Source of the DNA: JAAYTD01 sp964472015 | Lineage (GTDB): Bacteria; Bacteroidota; Ignavibacteria; Kapaibacteriales; UBA2268 | Assembly: GCA_964472015.1 (NCBI GenBank) | Contig: CAYYIP010000001.1 | Location: forward strand, 124,001-188,000 | Length of the DNA: 64,000 nt | Reading direction: 5' to 3' | Shown here: one piece after another, positions 39,201 through 47,214 of the stretch | Layout of the letters: every line of letters starts with the position of its first letter | Position numbering within the stretch: position 1 is the stretch's first letter | Notes under the pieces: generated by a model | Told to the model about the DNA's origin: nothing | The model's database searches: none | The model's input: the letters and a program-made list of their open reading frames with translations, nothing else | Position numbers and translations under genes: made by a program

Positions 39201-39742
39201 CGTTTCTCTTCATAAGTTATAATATCATCACTATCATAATTATCATTATTTTCTATATCACAAGCTCTTATACCATCCTCTTTTAAGCCCAATATAATAG
39301 ACGATATTTTATCTAACATTTGAATTGATATATAATTAGAATTATCATCTTTTTTATAATATTCAAATCCCTGCTCTTTATTTATTTTATTTATTGCTTT
39401 TTGCATAAATAAAATCGACATAGCTCTATCTATATAATTAATATTTTCTTTTCTATCCAATATCTTATCTAATACTTTTTTAGAAAATTCTTCTAATGTA
39501 TAAAATTTTAACTCAGAAACAGTACAAGCCTTTTCAGTATTTTTAAAACGCTCATACTTTCTAATAAAAAATTTATTTCTCACTTCTTGAACATATTTTT
39601 TAGTAGGAAGAATTAAAATAGCTTTCTCATCATCTTCCTTTTCTATAAGATATTCTATAAAACTATCAATATCTATTGGGAATTCCTTCCCTTCATTTTC
39701 TTTGTATTTTTTAAAAGAATTATTATAAATATATTGTAACAT
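36236..39742 (-). CDS. AddB-like PD-(D/E)XK nuclease with probable iron-sulfur cluster
   Basis: An 1168-residue protein. The N-terminal part (about 20-800) resembles the inactive helicase-like half of AddB ('ILILPTKKYVQEVRN' near residue 45). The C-terminal RecB-family nuclease has Asp1036 in 'GKIDRV', Asp1053 and Lys1055 in 'DYKTGK', and Q1072-x3-Y1076. Cys882 plus C1155-x2-C1158-x5-C1164 form the AddB-type 4Fe-4S pattern. AddB works with AddA at double-strand breaks; no addA is in the window. The protein also contains in-frame tandem repeats (S-E-K-K-K-D-I, 7-mers, and L-D-I-I-K-S, 6-mers), which are AT-rich expansions. It is transcribed after ogg (44-base gap) and before the NA37 gene (41 bases). 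Confidence 0.85.
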   Translation of the reverse strand: MLQYIYNNSFKKYKENEGKEFPIDIDSFIEYLIEKEDDEKAILILPTKKYVQEVRNKFFIRKYERFKNTEKACTVSELKFYTLEEFSKKVLDKILDRKENINYIDRAMSILFMQKAINKINKEQGFEYYKKDDNSNYISIQMLDKISSIILGLKEDGIRACDIENNDNYDSDDIITYEEKRFNDIFKIYKEYENILGEKYIDAEGINYRIIDEFNKINKECDPNILNNCYNNFKIYDNVEYILIYGFFEFRVPEANFLSIFANNDIPLCINLSYPEVNSFTVSESVNKLVRNWYNVFIDNKFNLVEYNENEEINYICKNLFSDEKEKNTDIDKRIGERIGERIEIYEADDIVNEVEYIAKLINYLINNKNINSSDICVCSRTPKKYSFLIREYFSEANLLVNISDRFTLSTSFVVNFIFSILEIYSSGLCYKNIYRLIDAISFINSININIDSNDIDKIKEETDDVINIYNLNKFLNKLLYIISEYKITEIKYTEDFYSSIEVLKNRLEIIKKEKEKEIEEKVWRKKSLDIIKDLDIIKSLDIIKSLDIIKSSLDIIKKFFEEGIKDEIKDEIRNKKLSIESFKDIIDSIIKKFNIKNILEESLYKYEKNTNKVISINEFQLKEEIEKSIKALEKFENTLESFRKAFDAINNNKDKAYKYEISYFIEMLKVLVASEKYNIYKKGGDFINVTSIDQIRGISFKVLILCGIVEGDFPEKFKMDKFLGKELLHSKEIHENNEKMKFIQFLVDNVSDEKKIYFFSPKSTEYGNNSRSSFINELLDILPKDISEKKKKDISEKKKDISEKKKDMSENEKEFEWINYDIFDYEMILKDNKIFDKNNLEYNETKTQKNDIIQTHKENKNDEKSDNKSYSVTELEAYMKCPFSYFLEYVLKIGKDIEEVDEDFSSLEIGNIYHKILEKFYENCKKKYKKQFNGFDTFDINNDEFDKDALKKELKDEAENILDNNTDYKNNIINFTKSKVLCKGGKLDKWFGRELKYKKNEGKNYNSIFFEKQIQEKLKLDDNPENTIKIKGKIDRVEIAETDNKIKIRVADYKTGKLPSVKEIKEIKSLQLPIYFLAIKEIIKKELKDKGKEISDEASGVYYALKETEKYYNEVLKNEVLEEALKKAIDIKNTIEGCGFDNLKLASDPKKDDCRFCNYSSVCRRNI
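37309..37389 (-). repeat. In-frame 21-base tandem repeat in the AddB-like gene
   Basis: Three to four copies of a unit around TTTTCAGATATATCCTTTTT, one with a C variant and one stretched by extra T. They encode repeated D-I-S-E-K-K-K. They fall in a linker, so length changes of whole units would be tolerated. Confidence 0.85.
38068..38166 (-). repeat. In-frame 18-base tandem repeat in the AddB-like gene
   Basis: About five copies of TTTTATAATATCTAAAGA-like units, encoding L-D-I-I-K-S repeats in the helical middle region. They are the result of slippage-type expansion. Confidence 0.85.
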
Positions 39743-39785
39743 AAATCATAATATTAATAATTAATAAAAAATATAGTATAAATAT

Positions 39786-40448
39786 TTATTTCAAAACTTC
39801 ACCTGTATCATAAGCGAAAAATACAAAATCCATAACATCAATAGAAATATTTATACGTAAACAAAATTCAAGGAATTTCCTTTCAATAAATAAATAATTT
39901 TTTTCAGTATTAGGAAGTATTTTCGTATCAATAACATTACATATTTGTAAATGTTTCATAATATGCCTATCAATAATAGCAAGATTTTTATATCCAATAT
40001 TTCTTAAAAAATGAGAAGATTCTTTAAAACTTACACCTTTAAAATTTTCACTTATCTTTTTCCTTTTTTCTATAACAGATATATCCTCGCCTAAAATCTT
40101 ATATAATTCATCATAAAAGTCAATAGCTTTTAATAAACGCTCAGATTTAACATTATGAAACCTTATATAATGTTCTCGGTTATTTAATATATCAACTGGA
40201 TTAAATTTATTTTTATAAAAATCCCTCTTCTCTAATTCATTTTGTACCAACATAGCTTTTTTTGCACTAGATTGAGGAGTCAAAATACAAAAACAAAATT
40301 CATAAAAATATTTATCTTTATTGATATTTTTAAGATCCTTTAATCGTTCAAACTCTTGTAGTCTTTCAATAATTTGTTTTTCAAATCTTATATAAGTTTC
40401 TAGTAAATATTCCGGTATATCTATATTTTTTTGTGTATTCATAATCAT
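39786..40448 (-). CDS. ogg: 8-oxoguanine DNA glycosylase / AP lyase, Ogg2 type
   Basis: A 220-residue helix-hairpin-helix glycosylase of the Ogg2 (archaeal-type) branch. Catalytic Lys142 in 'GVSFKESSHFLRN' and Asp160 in 'LAIIDRHIMKHL' match the family's Lys/Asp pair. The C-terminal Lys220 ('GEVLK') matches the terminal Lys that Ogg2 enzymes use to recognise the oxidised base. It removes 8-oxoguanine and cuts the strand. It lies between the zinc ABC permease gene (26-base gap) and the AddB-like nuclease. Two close starts (Met1 and Met3) are possible. Confidence 0.9.
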   Translation of the reverse strand: MIMNTQKNIDIPEYLLETYIRFEKQIIERLQEFERLKDLKNINKDKYFYEFCFCILTPQSSAKKAMLVQNELEKRDFYKNKFNPVDILNNREHYIRFHNVKSERLLKAIDFYDELYKILGEDISVIEKRKKISENFKGVSFKESSHFLRNIGYKNLAIIDRHIMKHLQICNVIDTKILPNTEKNYLFIERKFLEFCLRINISIDVMDFVFFAYDTGEVLK

Positions 40449-40473
40449 AAATATAAGTAATATATAATTACTT

Positions 40474-41286
40474 TTAGTTGTTTAATTTAACTCTATTGTA
40501 TATATAACTAATAATAAATATACAAACTTGTAATAAAATAATAGTAGCCCCACTTGGCAAATCTATTAAAAAAGATATATATAGTCCCAAAATACTACTT
40601 AAGACACCTAATATAATAGAAATAATTGTCAACTGTAAAAAAGTTTTTGAAAATAATATAGCAATAGAACTTGGCAAAATAAGAAAAGCCGAAATAAGAA
40701 CAATACCAACTAATTTTATAGCAGTTATAATAAATATAGCTAGTAAAATTGATAATAAATAATCTAATTTTACAACATTAATTCCGTCTGCAATGGCAAG
40801 GTCTCTATCAAATGTAGAATATGCTAACCTTTCCCAGTATATTATAATAATTGATACTATTATAACTGTTATAATACTTAAATAAATAACATCTAATCTT
40901 GATATAGCTAATATAGAACCAAATAAAAAAGAATATGCATCTGCAACATATCCTGTTTTTAAAGATATAAATACAATACCAAGTGCTATTGAAGCAGAAG
41001 AAATAATCCCTATAGATGAATCAATTTCTAATTTTGTTTTTTCTTTTATTAAAAACATTAAAATTGATATAATTATAACAAAAGGTACTGCTATAAACAT
41101 AGGTTCTATTCCAAGTAGTATACCTAACCCAATTCCTCCTAAAGCAGAATGAGATAATCCATTTCCTAAAAAACTCATTTTTTTCTGTACAACAAATACT
41201 CCAAGCATACCACTCAATATTCCAACCAATATACCCGTTATTAACGCCATTCGCATAAAATCATATCGTAAAAATTCATTTATCAT
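40474..41286 (-). CDS. znuB: Metal (zinc/manganese/iron) ABC transporter permease
   Basis: A 270-residue integral membrane protein of the ABC-3 family with about eight helices. Landmarks: 'KKMSFLGNGLSHSALGGIGLG' (given by its core SHSALGG), 'SFLFGSILAIS' and 'GIVLISAFLILPSSIAIL'. It forms the membrane channel of a metal importer. The start overlaps the ATPase gene by 11 bases, so the two are coupled. Whether zinc, manganese or iron is carried cannot be read from the sequence; the His-rich tail of the ATPase hints at zinc. No substrate-binding protein gene is adjacent. Confidence 0.85.
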   Translation of the reverse strand: MINEFLRYDFMRMALITGILVGILSGMLGVFVVQKKMSFLGNGLSHSALGGIGLGILLGIEPMFIAVPFVIIISILMFLIKEKTKLEIDSSIGIISSASIALGIVFISLKTGYVADAYSFLFGSILAISRLDVIYLSIITVIIVSIIIIYWERLAYSTFDRDLAIADGINVVKLDYLLSILLAIFIITAIKLVGIVLISAFLILPSSIAILFSKTFLQLTIISIILGVLSSILGLYISFLIDLPSGATIILLQVCIFIISYIYNRVKLNN

Positions 41287-42025
41287 CTTTTAATCCTAAT
41301 TTAACGCTGTGAGAATGATTGTGATTAGAAAATGTCAACATAAGGTTATCATCAGTAAGAACTTCTGTGGAATTTCCATAAGAAATAATAGTTTTATTTA
41401 GTAAAATTACCTTATTTGAATGATGATAAGCAGAAGAAATATCATGAGTTATCATCATAATAGTAGTACCATAATCTTTATTCAATCTAAATATAATTTT
41501 TTCAAGTTCACGTTCACAGACAAAATCAATACCAGAAGAGGGTTCATCTAATAATAATAAACTCGGCCTACTAATTATAGCTCTTGCTAAATATACACGT
41601 TGTAACTCACCACCAGATAATCTAGATAATTGTCTATATGCTAAATAATCTGCATTGATATCTTTTAAAATTTCAATAGCTTTATTTTTCATCGCTTTTG
41701 AAATTATAAAATTCCAAGTCCCCGTTATTCCACTACATATAAGCTCTAAAACAGTAGCAGGAAATTTCCTATCTAATGTTTTAACCTGTGGGACATATCC
41801 AATTGATTTTTTTTCATCAAGATTTGGAAATAATATTCGACCTGTTGAAGGTCTAATAAGACCAAGTATTAATTTAAATAATGTAGTTTTCCCCGCACCA
41901 TTAGGTCCTACTATAGAAATAAATTCACCACTTTTTATTTCAAAAGAAATATTTTCTAATATTAATGTATTAGAAGGGATAGTAAGATTAATATTGTCAA
42001 AAATAAGAATATCTTTATTAGTCAT
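41276..42025 (-). CDS. znuC: Metal ABC transporter ATP-binding protein
   Basis: A 249-residue ABC ATPase. Walker A GPNGAGKT (40-47), signature 'LSGGELQRVYLARAI', Walker B 'LLLDEPSSGID' and switch His in 'MMITHD' are all intact. The C-terminus carries a short His-rich segment (NHNHSHS), often seen in zinc-linked proteins. It powers the permease at 40474-41286. It is the first gene of the znuC-znuB-ogg-addB-NA37 run. No binding-protein gene or Zur/Fur box could be recognised upstream; the gap holds a pepF terminator and an ATATT repeat. Confidence 0.87.
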   Translation of the reverse strand: MTNKDILIFDNINLTIPSNTLILENISFEIKSGEFISIVGPNGAGKTTLFKLILGLIRPSTGRILFPNLDEKKSIGYVPQVKTLDRKFPATVLELICSGITGTWNFIISKAMKNKAIEILKDINADYLAYRQLSRLSGGELQRVYLARAIISRPSLLLLDEPSSGIDFVCERELEKIIFRLNKDYGTTIMMITHDISSAYHHSNKVILLNKTIISYGNSTEVLTDDNLMLTFSNHNHSHSVKLGLKDDK

Positions 42026-42059
42026 TCTCTATTCTATTATTTTTTATTAATATAAATAA

Positions 42060-42088
42060 TTATATTATATTATATTATATTATATTAA
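42060..42088. repeat. ATATT pentanucleotide microsatellite
   Basis: About five copies of TATAT/TATTA directly upstream of znuC. It may be a slippage-prone promoter spacer. A similar stretch occurs at 6440-6465 before the NIF3 gene. Confidence 0.6.
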
Positions 42089-42199
42089 TCACAGTTACAA
42101 TTCACAACTTTTTAATTTTATAGAAAAAACAAATGAAATTAAAACTACTTCAAATAAATATCTAAATACTAAATATACTTATATATAATACGTAAAAAT

Positions 42200-42239
42200 A
42201 TTTATAGATAGTGATTGTTATTAATCACTATCTATAAAT
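42200..42239 (-). terminator. Hairpin after pepF
   Basis: Perfect 17-base arms (ATTTATAGATAGTGATT and its complement) around a 6-base loop, 23 bases after the pepF stop on the minus strand. It is followed on that strand by an A/T-rich stretch with short T-runs. It is most likely a terminator. Confidence 0.75.
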
Positions 42240-42261
42240 TTAAAATATAATAATAAAAAAA

Positions 42262-44127
42262 TTATTTTATTAATTTTTCTAATTCATCAAGATATCTATT
42301 CATTTTCTTTATAGTTTTATTAATAGGTTCAGGACTTGACATATCAACACCAGCTTTTTTCAGTAAGTTTATAGGTGTATCAGAACTTCCAGAACTTAAA
42401 AATCCTAAATATCTATCAATAGCAGGTTGCCCTTCATTAACAATTTGCTCTGAAAGTGCTTGCGCAGCTGCAAAACCAGTTGAATACTGATATACATAAA
42501 AATTATATTTTGTAATATGATGTATTCTTGCCCAAGATAACCCTTCTTCTTTATCTGTTTCCATTGCATCGCCCCAATAATATTGGTAACGTTCTGCAAA
42601 AAGTTTCGTTAATTCTTCTGCTGATAAATATTCGCCATTTTGTGCTTTAGAATGAATCATTTGTTCAAATTCAGCAAATCGTGCTTGTCTAAAAAAAGTA
42701 GCTTGTGCATTTGTCAAAAAAGTCTCATATAAAGCACATTTTTCTTCTGTTGTATTAGCTTGCTTAATTAAATAATCTAAAAGTAAAGCTTCATTTGTTG
42801 TAGACGCAACTTCTGCAACAAAAATAGAATAATCACTATAATGATACGGTTGTTTTTTCTCAGTAAAATAAGAATGCATATTATGTCCCATTTCATGAGC
42901 TAATACAAACACATCATCTAATGTTCCACCCCAATTTAACAATACCCATGGATGAACACCACATCCACAACCATTTGAATAAGCACCACTACGTTTAGAT
43001 TTAGTTTCATAAACATCAATCCACCTATTATTAAACGCTTTTTCTAATGCTGCAATATATTCCTTACCTAGAGGTTTTAAAGCTTCTTTTACAATATCCA
43101 TACCTTCTTCATAAGTGTATTTTTTAGGTACAACTGGGAACAAAGTTACATAAGTATCATATGGATGTATTTTATTTAATTTTAAAGCCTTACGTTTAAT
43201 TTTAGCCCATCTATGTAATGTAGAAACATTATCTTGTACTGTCTTAATTAAATTATTAAATACCTCTATAGGAATATTATTTTCATATAGTGCTGCCTCC
43301 AAAGGTGATTTAAAATTACGAATCTCTGATAAAGCTATTCTTGTTGCAACTCGACCATTAAAAAGTGCTGCATAAGTATTTATAACTTTTTCATACCCTT
43401 CATAAATTCCCTTATAAACATTTTCTCTATATGTCCTATCAGTAGAATATAAAGCAGAACGATATCTACCATGAGAAAGTTGAATATTAGTACCTTTTGA
43501 ATCTTTTACTTTTCCTAATGGTAACTCTGAATCATTCAAAACACCATAAACCTTATTAGGAATACTTATAACAGTACCTAATTTAGCAAGTACAGCTTCT
43601 GATTCTGATGATAATGTATGAGCTTTCATTCTAAAAGCTTGTTCCAAATAATAAGTATAATCTTTTAATTTATTCTCTTCTTTAATAAAATTTTCAATTA
43701 CTGAATAATCTACTGAAAGTAATTCTGGAGAATAAAAAGAAGTTATAGCAGAAATATCACTTAACAACTTCTTTACTCTATCTACTAATATTTGATTTTG
43801 TCCATTACTTACATCCATATCCAAAAGTAAAGACACATACATATAAAGTCTTGAAAAACGCTTCCAAATTTCATTATATTCTTCGATACCCATTAATAAA
43901 TTCTGAGCCGTTTTTGTTAATTGACCTTTATTTTTTGTAAATAATTTTGCAAGATTTTCTACATCTTTAAAATCTTTCTCAAATGCAGAATTATTTGCAT
44001 ATAAATCCGATAAATTCCATTTATATTTATCTGCAATTTGAGCACGTGTCGGTACTTCTTGAGCTTTAAGCATAGTTGTAATTCCAATTACAAATAATAA
44101 AACTACAAAATAAATCTTTTTAGACAT
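42262..44127 (-). CDS. pepF: Oligoendopeptidase F (M3B zinc peptidase), exported
   Basis: A 621-residue metallopeptidase. The zinc motif HEMGH is at 411-415 ('LAHEMGHNMHSYF'), and the third ligand is in 'EVASTTNEALLLDYL'. 'IHHITKYNFYVYQYSTG' near the C-terminus carries the conserved substrate-binding Tyr/His residues. It hydrolyses oligopeptides of about 7-17 residues. Unlike many cytoplasmic PepF proteins it begins with a signal peptide ('FVVLLFVIGITTMLKA'), so it is probably periplasmic. It follows the HAD gene by 80 bases and ends at a strong hairpin. Confidence 0.95.
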   Translation of the reverse strand: MSKKIYFVVLLFVIGITTMLKAQEVPTRAQIADKYKWNLSDLYANNSAFEKDFKDVENLAKLFTKNKGQLTKTAQNLLMGIEEYNEIWKRFSRLYMYVSLLLDMDVSNGQNQILVDRVKKLLSDISAITSFYSPELLSVDYSVIENFIKEENKLKDYTYYLEQAFRMKAHTLSSESEAVLAKLGTVISIPNKVYGVLNDSELPLGKVKDSKGTNIQLSHGRYRSALYSTDRTYRENVYKGIYEGYEKVINTYAALFNGRVATRIALSEIRNFKSPLEAALYENNIPIEVFNNLIKTVQDNVSTLHRWAKIKRKALKLNKIHPYDTYVTLFPVVPKKYTYEEGMDIVKEALKPLGKEYIAALEKAFNNRWIDVYETKSKRSGAYSNGCGCGVHPWVLLNWGGTLDDVFVLAHEMGHNMHSYFTEKKQPYHYSDYSIFVAEVASTTNEALLLDYLIKQANTTEEKCALYETFLTNAQATFFRQARFAEFEQMIHSKAQNGEYLSAEELTKLFAERYQYYWGDAMETDKEEGLSWARIHHITKYNFYVYQYSTGFAAAQALSEQIVNEGQPAIDRYLGFLSSGSSDTPINLLKKAGVDMSSPEPINKTIKKMNRYLDELEKLIK

Positions 44128-44207
44128 TATAAATCCTAATAATTTTTATTTTAACTAAATTATAAATTCTATTAATTAAATTCAAATAATACAAAAATAA
44201 TAAACTT

Positions 44208-44966
44208 CTATAAAAAATTAATATTCTTTTTTTCTATATAATTTTCAATTTCTAACCAACTGTCTGTTACAAATTCAGCTTGTGTAGAATCATCACGATA
44301 TTTATCTAAAAAAACAGAATTATCTCCACAATATTTAATTGCACGCATACCAACATTAACTGCCCCTTTTATATCAGTACGTTCAATATCACCTATATGA
44401 AGTGCTTCATCTGGACTGCAATTTAACTCCTCTAATACTTTTCTAAAAGCAAATGCATGTGGTTTTGCAACTCCCGTTTCATCAGAAAAACTAAATGCAG
44501 AAAAATATTCTAACATATCTTCTTTTTTCATTAAATTACGCATATTAGTACCAGGACTAAATCCGGTATCAGAAACAATTGCTAATTTATATTTTTTACT
44601 TAAATTACCTAATACCTGTTTTGCATACGGTAATATTTTTGGCGGGAAATAAATAATAGAGTTTTCAAAAAACTCTACAACGTAATTAATTGCAAGAGAA
44701 TTATTTTCAAATTTCATTTCATCCCAAATGAAATTTATAATCTCCCGTGAATTAGGAGTACGGTATTCTTTTTCCCATATTTCAGAATAATACTTCCAAG
44801 AATAATTTATAACTTCTTTTAACTTATTAAAACTTATATCTATACTCAAATCTTTTAATGTAGATGTAAGAACATTTAATCTTGCATCATTCCTTATATT
44901 TCCATCATGAGAATCAAAAAGAGTATTCCAAAAATCTACTGTAATTACTTTAAGTTTTTTATGCAT
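44208..44966 (-). CDS. HAD-superfamily hydrolase
   Basis: A 252-residue haloacid-dehalogenase-like protein. Motif I is 'VDFWNTLF' with nucleophile Asp11; motif II is 'IVSDTG'; the motif III Lys is in 'GVAKPHAFAFRKVL'; motif IV is 'HIGDIERTDIKGA'. The second Asp of the usual DxD is Trp here, so it may not be a standard phosphatase. Start: the open frame reaches back to 45080, but that would run through a clear terminator hairpin (45045-45068). The ATG at 44966 begins directly at the conserved motif and is preferred. It is followed by pepF. Confidence 0.85.
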   Translation of the reverse strand: MHKKLKVITVDFWNTLFDSHDGNIRNDARLNVLTSTLKDLSIDISFNKLKEVINYSWKYYSEIWEKEYRTPNSREIINFIWDEMKFENNSLAINYVVEFFENSIIYFPPKILPYAKQVLGNLSKKYKLAIVSDTGFSPGTNMRNLMKKEDMLEYFSAFSFSDETGVAKPHAFAFRKVLEELNCSPDEALHIGDIERTDIKGAVNVGMRAIKYCGDNSVFLDKYRDDSTQAEFVTDSWLEIENYIEKKNINFL

Positions 44967-45040
44967 ATAATATATAAAATAAATAATTAAAAAATAATAA
45001 ATATAATAATAGTTTTTTAATATTTCAAACAAAGTTATAA

Positions 45041-45068
45041 AAAAAAGAAAGAGAGTTCTCTCTTTCTT
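45041..45068 (-). terminator. Intrinsic terminator after the DUF3467 gene
   Basis: Arms AAGAAAGAGAG / CTCTCTTTCTT with a 2-base centre, followed on the minus strand by TTTTTT. It lies 38 bases after the DUF3467 stop and inside the upstream extension of the HAD frame, which argues for the shorter HAD start. Confidence 0.9.
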
Positions 45069-45106
45069 ATTATAAAGCAAATTAAAAAATAATTCTAAAT
45101 TAAAAA

Positions 45107-45418
45107 TTAATTTGGTAATCCAGAAAAACCAGCATCATTTGTAATTTGTTCATTTGTTTCAATTTCACCATTATTTTGCTCAAATTTAATTATATTATCA
45201 ACAAGTGCATTACTAAACAATTTAGCATGCTGAGGAGTCATAATAACTCTTGCATGAACTTTTGCTTTTGGTACTCCCGGTAATATTCTTGTAAAATCAA
45301 AAATAAACTCAGCTTGGGAATGAGAAATAATAGCAAGATTAGAATAAACACCTTCTGCAGTATTTTCATCTAATTCTATACTAATTTGTTGTGTAGGTTT
45401 GTTTTCTTTTTTATCCAT
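45107..45418 (-). CDS. DUF3467 protein
   Basis: A 103-residue protein with the family core 'GVYSNLAIISHSQAEFIFDF', 'LPGVPKAKVHARVIMTP' and 'HAKLFSNALVDNI'. DUF3467 proteins are small cytoplasmic proteins of unknown function, found widely in Bacteroidota, Chlorobiota and others. It follows the TPR gene by 43 bases and ends at a strong terminator. Confidence 0.88.
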   Translation of the reverse strand: MDKKENKPTQQISIELDENTAEGVYSNLAIISHSQAEFIFDFTRILPGVPKAKVHARVIMTPQHAKLFSNALVDNIIKFEQNNGEIETNEQITNDAGFSGLPN

Positions 45419-45461
45419 TATTATTATATTTCTGTTAAAATTAGTAAAATATTGACTTAAT

Positions 45462-46961
45462 TTATTTTAATTTTTTTTCTATATCAGAATATTTAGGATT
45501 ATTAGTTTGACCATAAATCTTTAATAATCTTAAATAATATCTTTCTTTTTTATCTTGTGGCATATATTTTTCTAAAGCTTCAAGCTTAATTAAAGTTTCA
45601 TTAAATTTATCTTTTGAATTCTTTCCAAGAGCTAAATAAATACCACATAGATCAGCAATTACATCATGATCTTTTGCAAAAGTACTTGTTTCTATTGTAC
45701 GTTCAAAATATTCTGCTGCTTTCTTAAGAATTGGATAAAAAGCAGTTGTATCAGGCGCTTTCATTTTACCTGCACCAATTTGTTCGTTTTGTTCAACTTG
45801 AATCATAGCAGCTTTATTACCATAACAAGCAGAAATATTACGTAAAGCAGCATCAAAATTTGGATTAATATTTATTGCTTTTTCATATTGCGCAATAGCA
45901 TTATCGTATTGCTTGTTTGTCATATAAACATCCCCAAGTTGAGCAAGAAATATAGGATTAGATGGATTCTTCTTAACATTTTCATTTATAGCACTAATTG
46001 CATCTTCAGGTTTACCTAATTCTTGATAAAGTGTTACAATAGCAGAATTTGCATTATCATCAAGTGGTGAAACACTTGTTACAATTTTAAAATAATCCAA
46101 TGATTTTTGTTTGTCCTTTTTTACATTATAATATAAAGAAGCCAATGCAGATATTGGTTGAGTAAAACTACTTGGCACTATTTCACGTTCACCTTCTAAT
46201 ATATTTTTAGGTGGATCAAAACTCCAACTTCTAATAATAAATTTACCGTTTTCAGTACTTGAATAAACAAATAAATCTTTGTTTTGTACAATATATTTCT
46301 CTAAAACTGTAGAATCGGTATTATTCGTTTTTCCAGTACGAATAATTTGCGACTTTCCCATATCAGAAAGAACACTACGATCAGCTCCAATAAAGAATTT
46401 CTTTTTATTAGCAATATCAATTGATGGTTGTAATTTTTTTATATAAGTTTCATAAGCTTTCATAGCTTCTTCCGGCTTATCATTCATTTCATAAGCTATC
46501 CCAATCATACGATAAGCTTCATAAAAATCAGGACGAACAATAGTTATACCACTATAAATTTGAACTGCTGATTCTAAGTCCTTTTGATTTTTTGTTTTAT
46601 TATATTGATTAAAAGCCATTTCACCTTGTTGTAACAATGATTTAAAAATTTCAAATTTAAATTGTTTTGGTTTGTCTTTTAATTTCACATCCTTAGCAAC
46701 AAGTGGTTCTGCTTTATCCATATAATCTATTGCTTGTTGCAATTTACCAGCACCAATGTTTAACTCCGCAAGCAAAATATAGGCTTCACCATTTTTAGGA
46801 TTCTTATCAAGTTCTTTTTGTAAATTTTCAATGGCCTTATCTATTTCACCATTTTTAATCGCAACTTTTGCAGTTGTCATCTCTCGCGAAGCACATTGAA
46901 AACCTTGTAATGCAATTGTTGCTATAACAAGTATAGCAATTAATTTAATGTAATGTTTCAA
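45462..46961 (-). CDS. Exported tetratricopeptide-repeat protein
   Basis: A protein of about 499 residues. It starts with a signal sequence ('YIKLIAILVIATIALQGFQC'); the Cys at its end may be a lipid anchor, though the residues before it are not a standard lipobox. At least six TPR units follow, for example 'AYILLAELNIGAGKLQQAIDY' (residue landmark AYILLAE), 'AYRMIGIAYEMNDKPEEAM' and 'FLAQLGDVYMTNKQYDNAI'. TPR proteins organise protein complexes; the partner is unknown. Start: a TTG at 46973 is possible, but GAGG at 46971-46968 lies six bases before another TTG at 46961, which gives the normal signal peptide. Confidence 0.82.
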   Translation of the reverse strand: MKHYIKLIAILVIATIALQGFQCASREMTTAKVAIKNGEIDKAIENLQKELDKNPKNGEAYILLAELNIGAGKLQQAIDYMDKAEPLVAKDVKLKDKPKQFKFEIFKSLLQQGEMAFNQYNKTKNQKDLESAVQIYSGITIVRPDFYEAYRMIGIAYEMNDKPEEAMKAYETYIKKLQPSIDIANKKKFFIGADRSVLSDMGKSQIIRTGKTNNTDSTVLEKYIVQNKDLFVYSSTENGKFIIRSWSFDPPKNILEGEREIVPSSFTQPISALASLYYNVKKDKQKSLDYFKIVTSVSPLDDNANSAIVTLYQELGKPEDAISAINENVKKNPSNPIFLAQLGDVYMTNKQYDNAIAQYEKAININPNFDAALRNISACYGNKAAMIQVEQNEQIGAGKMKAPDTTAFYPILKKAAEYFERTIETSTFAKDHDVIADLCGIYLALGKNSKDKFNETLIKLEALEKYMPQDKKERYYLRLLKIYGQTNNPKYSDIEKKLK

Positions 46962-46967
46962 GGGTAA

Positions 46968-46971
46968 CCTC
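46968..46971 (-). promoter_or_regulatory. Shine-Dalgarno site for the TPR gene
   Basis: GAGG, six bases before the TTG at 46961. It overlaps the alternative TTG at 46973 and favours the shorter protein. Confidence 0.45.
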
Positions 46972-47214
46972 AAAATAAATTATTTATAAAAAAAATTAAT
47001 TATTTACGTTTTTATTTTTTATTTTTATTCTAATAAAAATTAATATTAATAATGATTATATAAATTATAATATAAAAATATATATTTTTACATAAGAAAA
47101 AGAACAAATACTTCTTCAATATACATATTTTATAAGCAAAAAACAAAAAACTATATTAAAAAGTATTAATATATAATAATTTAATTATTATATATTAATA
47201 AATATATTTTAGTT

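Noticed and set aside
42060..42088. Replication origin or iteron array
   Set aside because: The ATATT units are short and perfect only as a microsatellite; there are no DnaA boxes or replication genes nearby.
44967..45080. N-terminal extension of the HAD protein
   Set aside because: It would add a Tyr/Ile-rich hydrophobic stretch and run through the terminator hairpin at 45045-45068; the ATG at 44966 opens the conserved domain.
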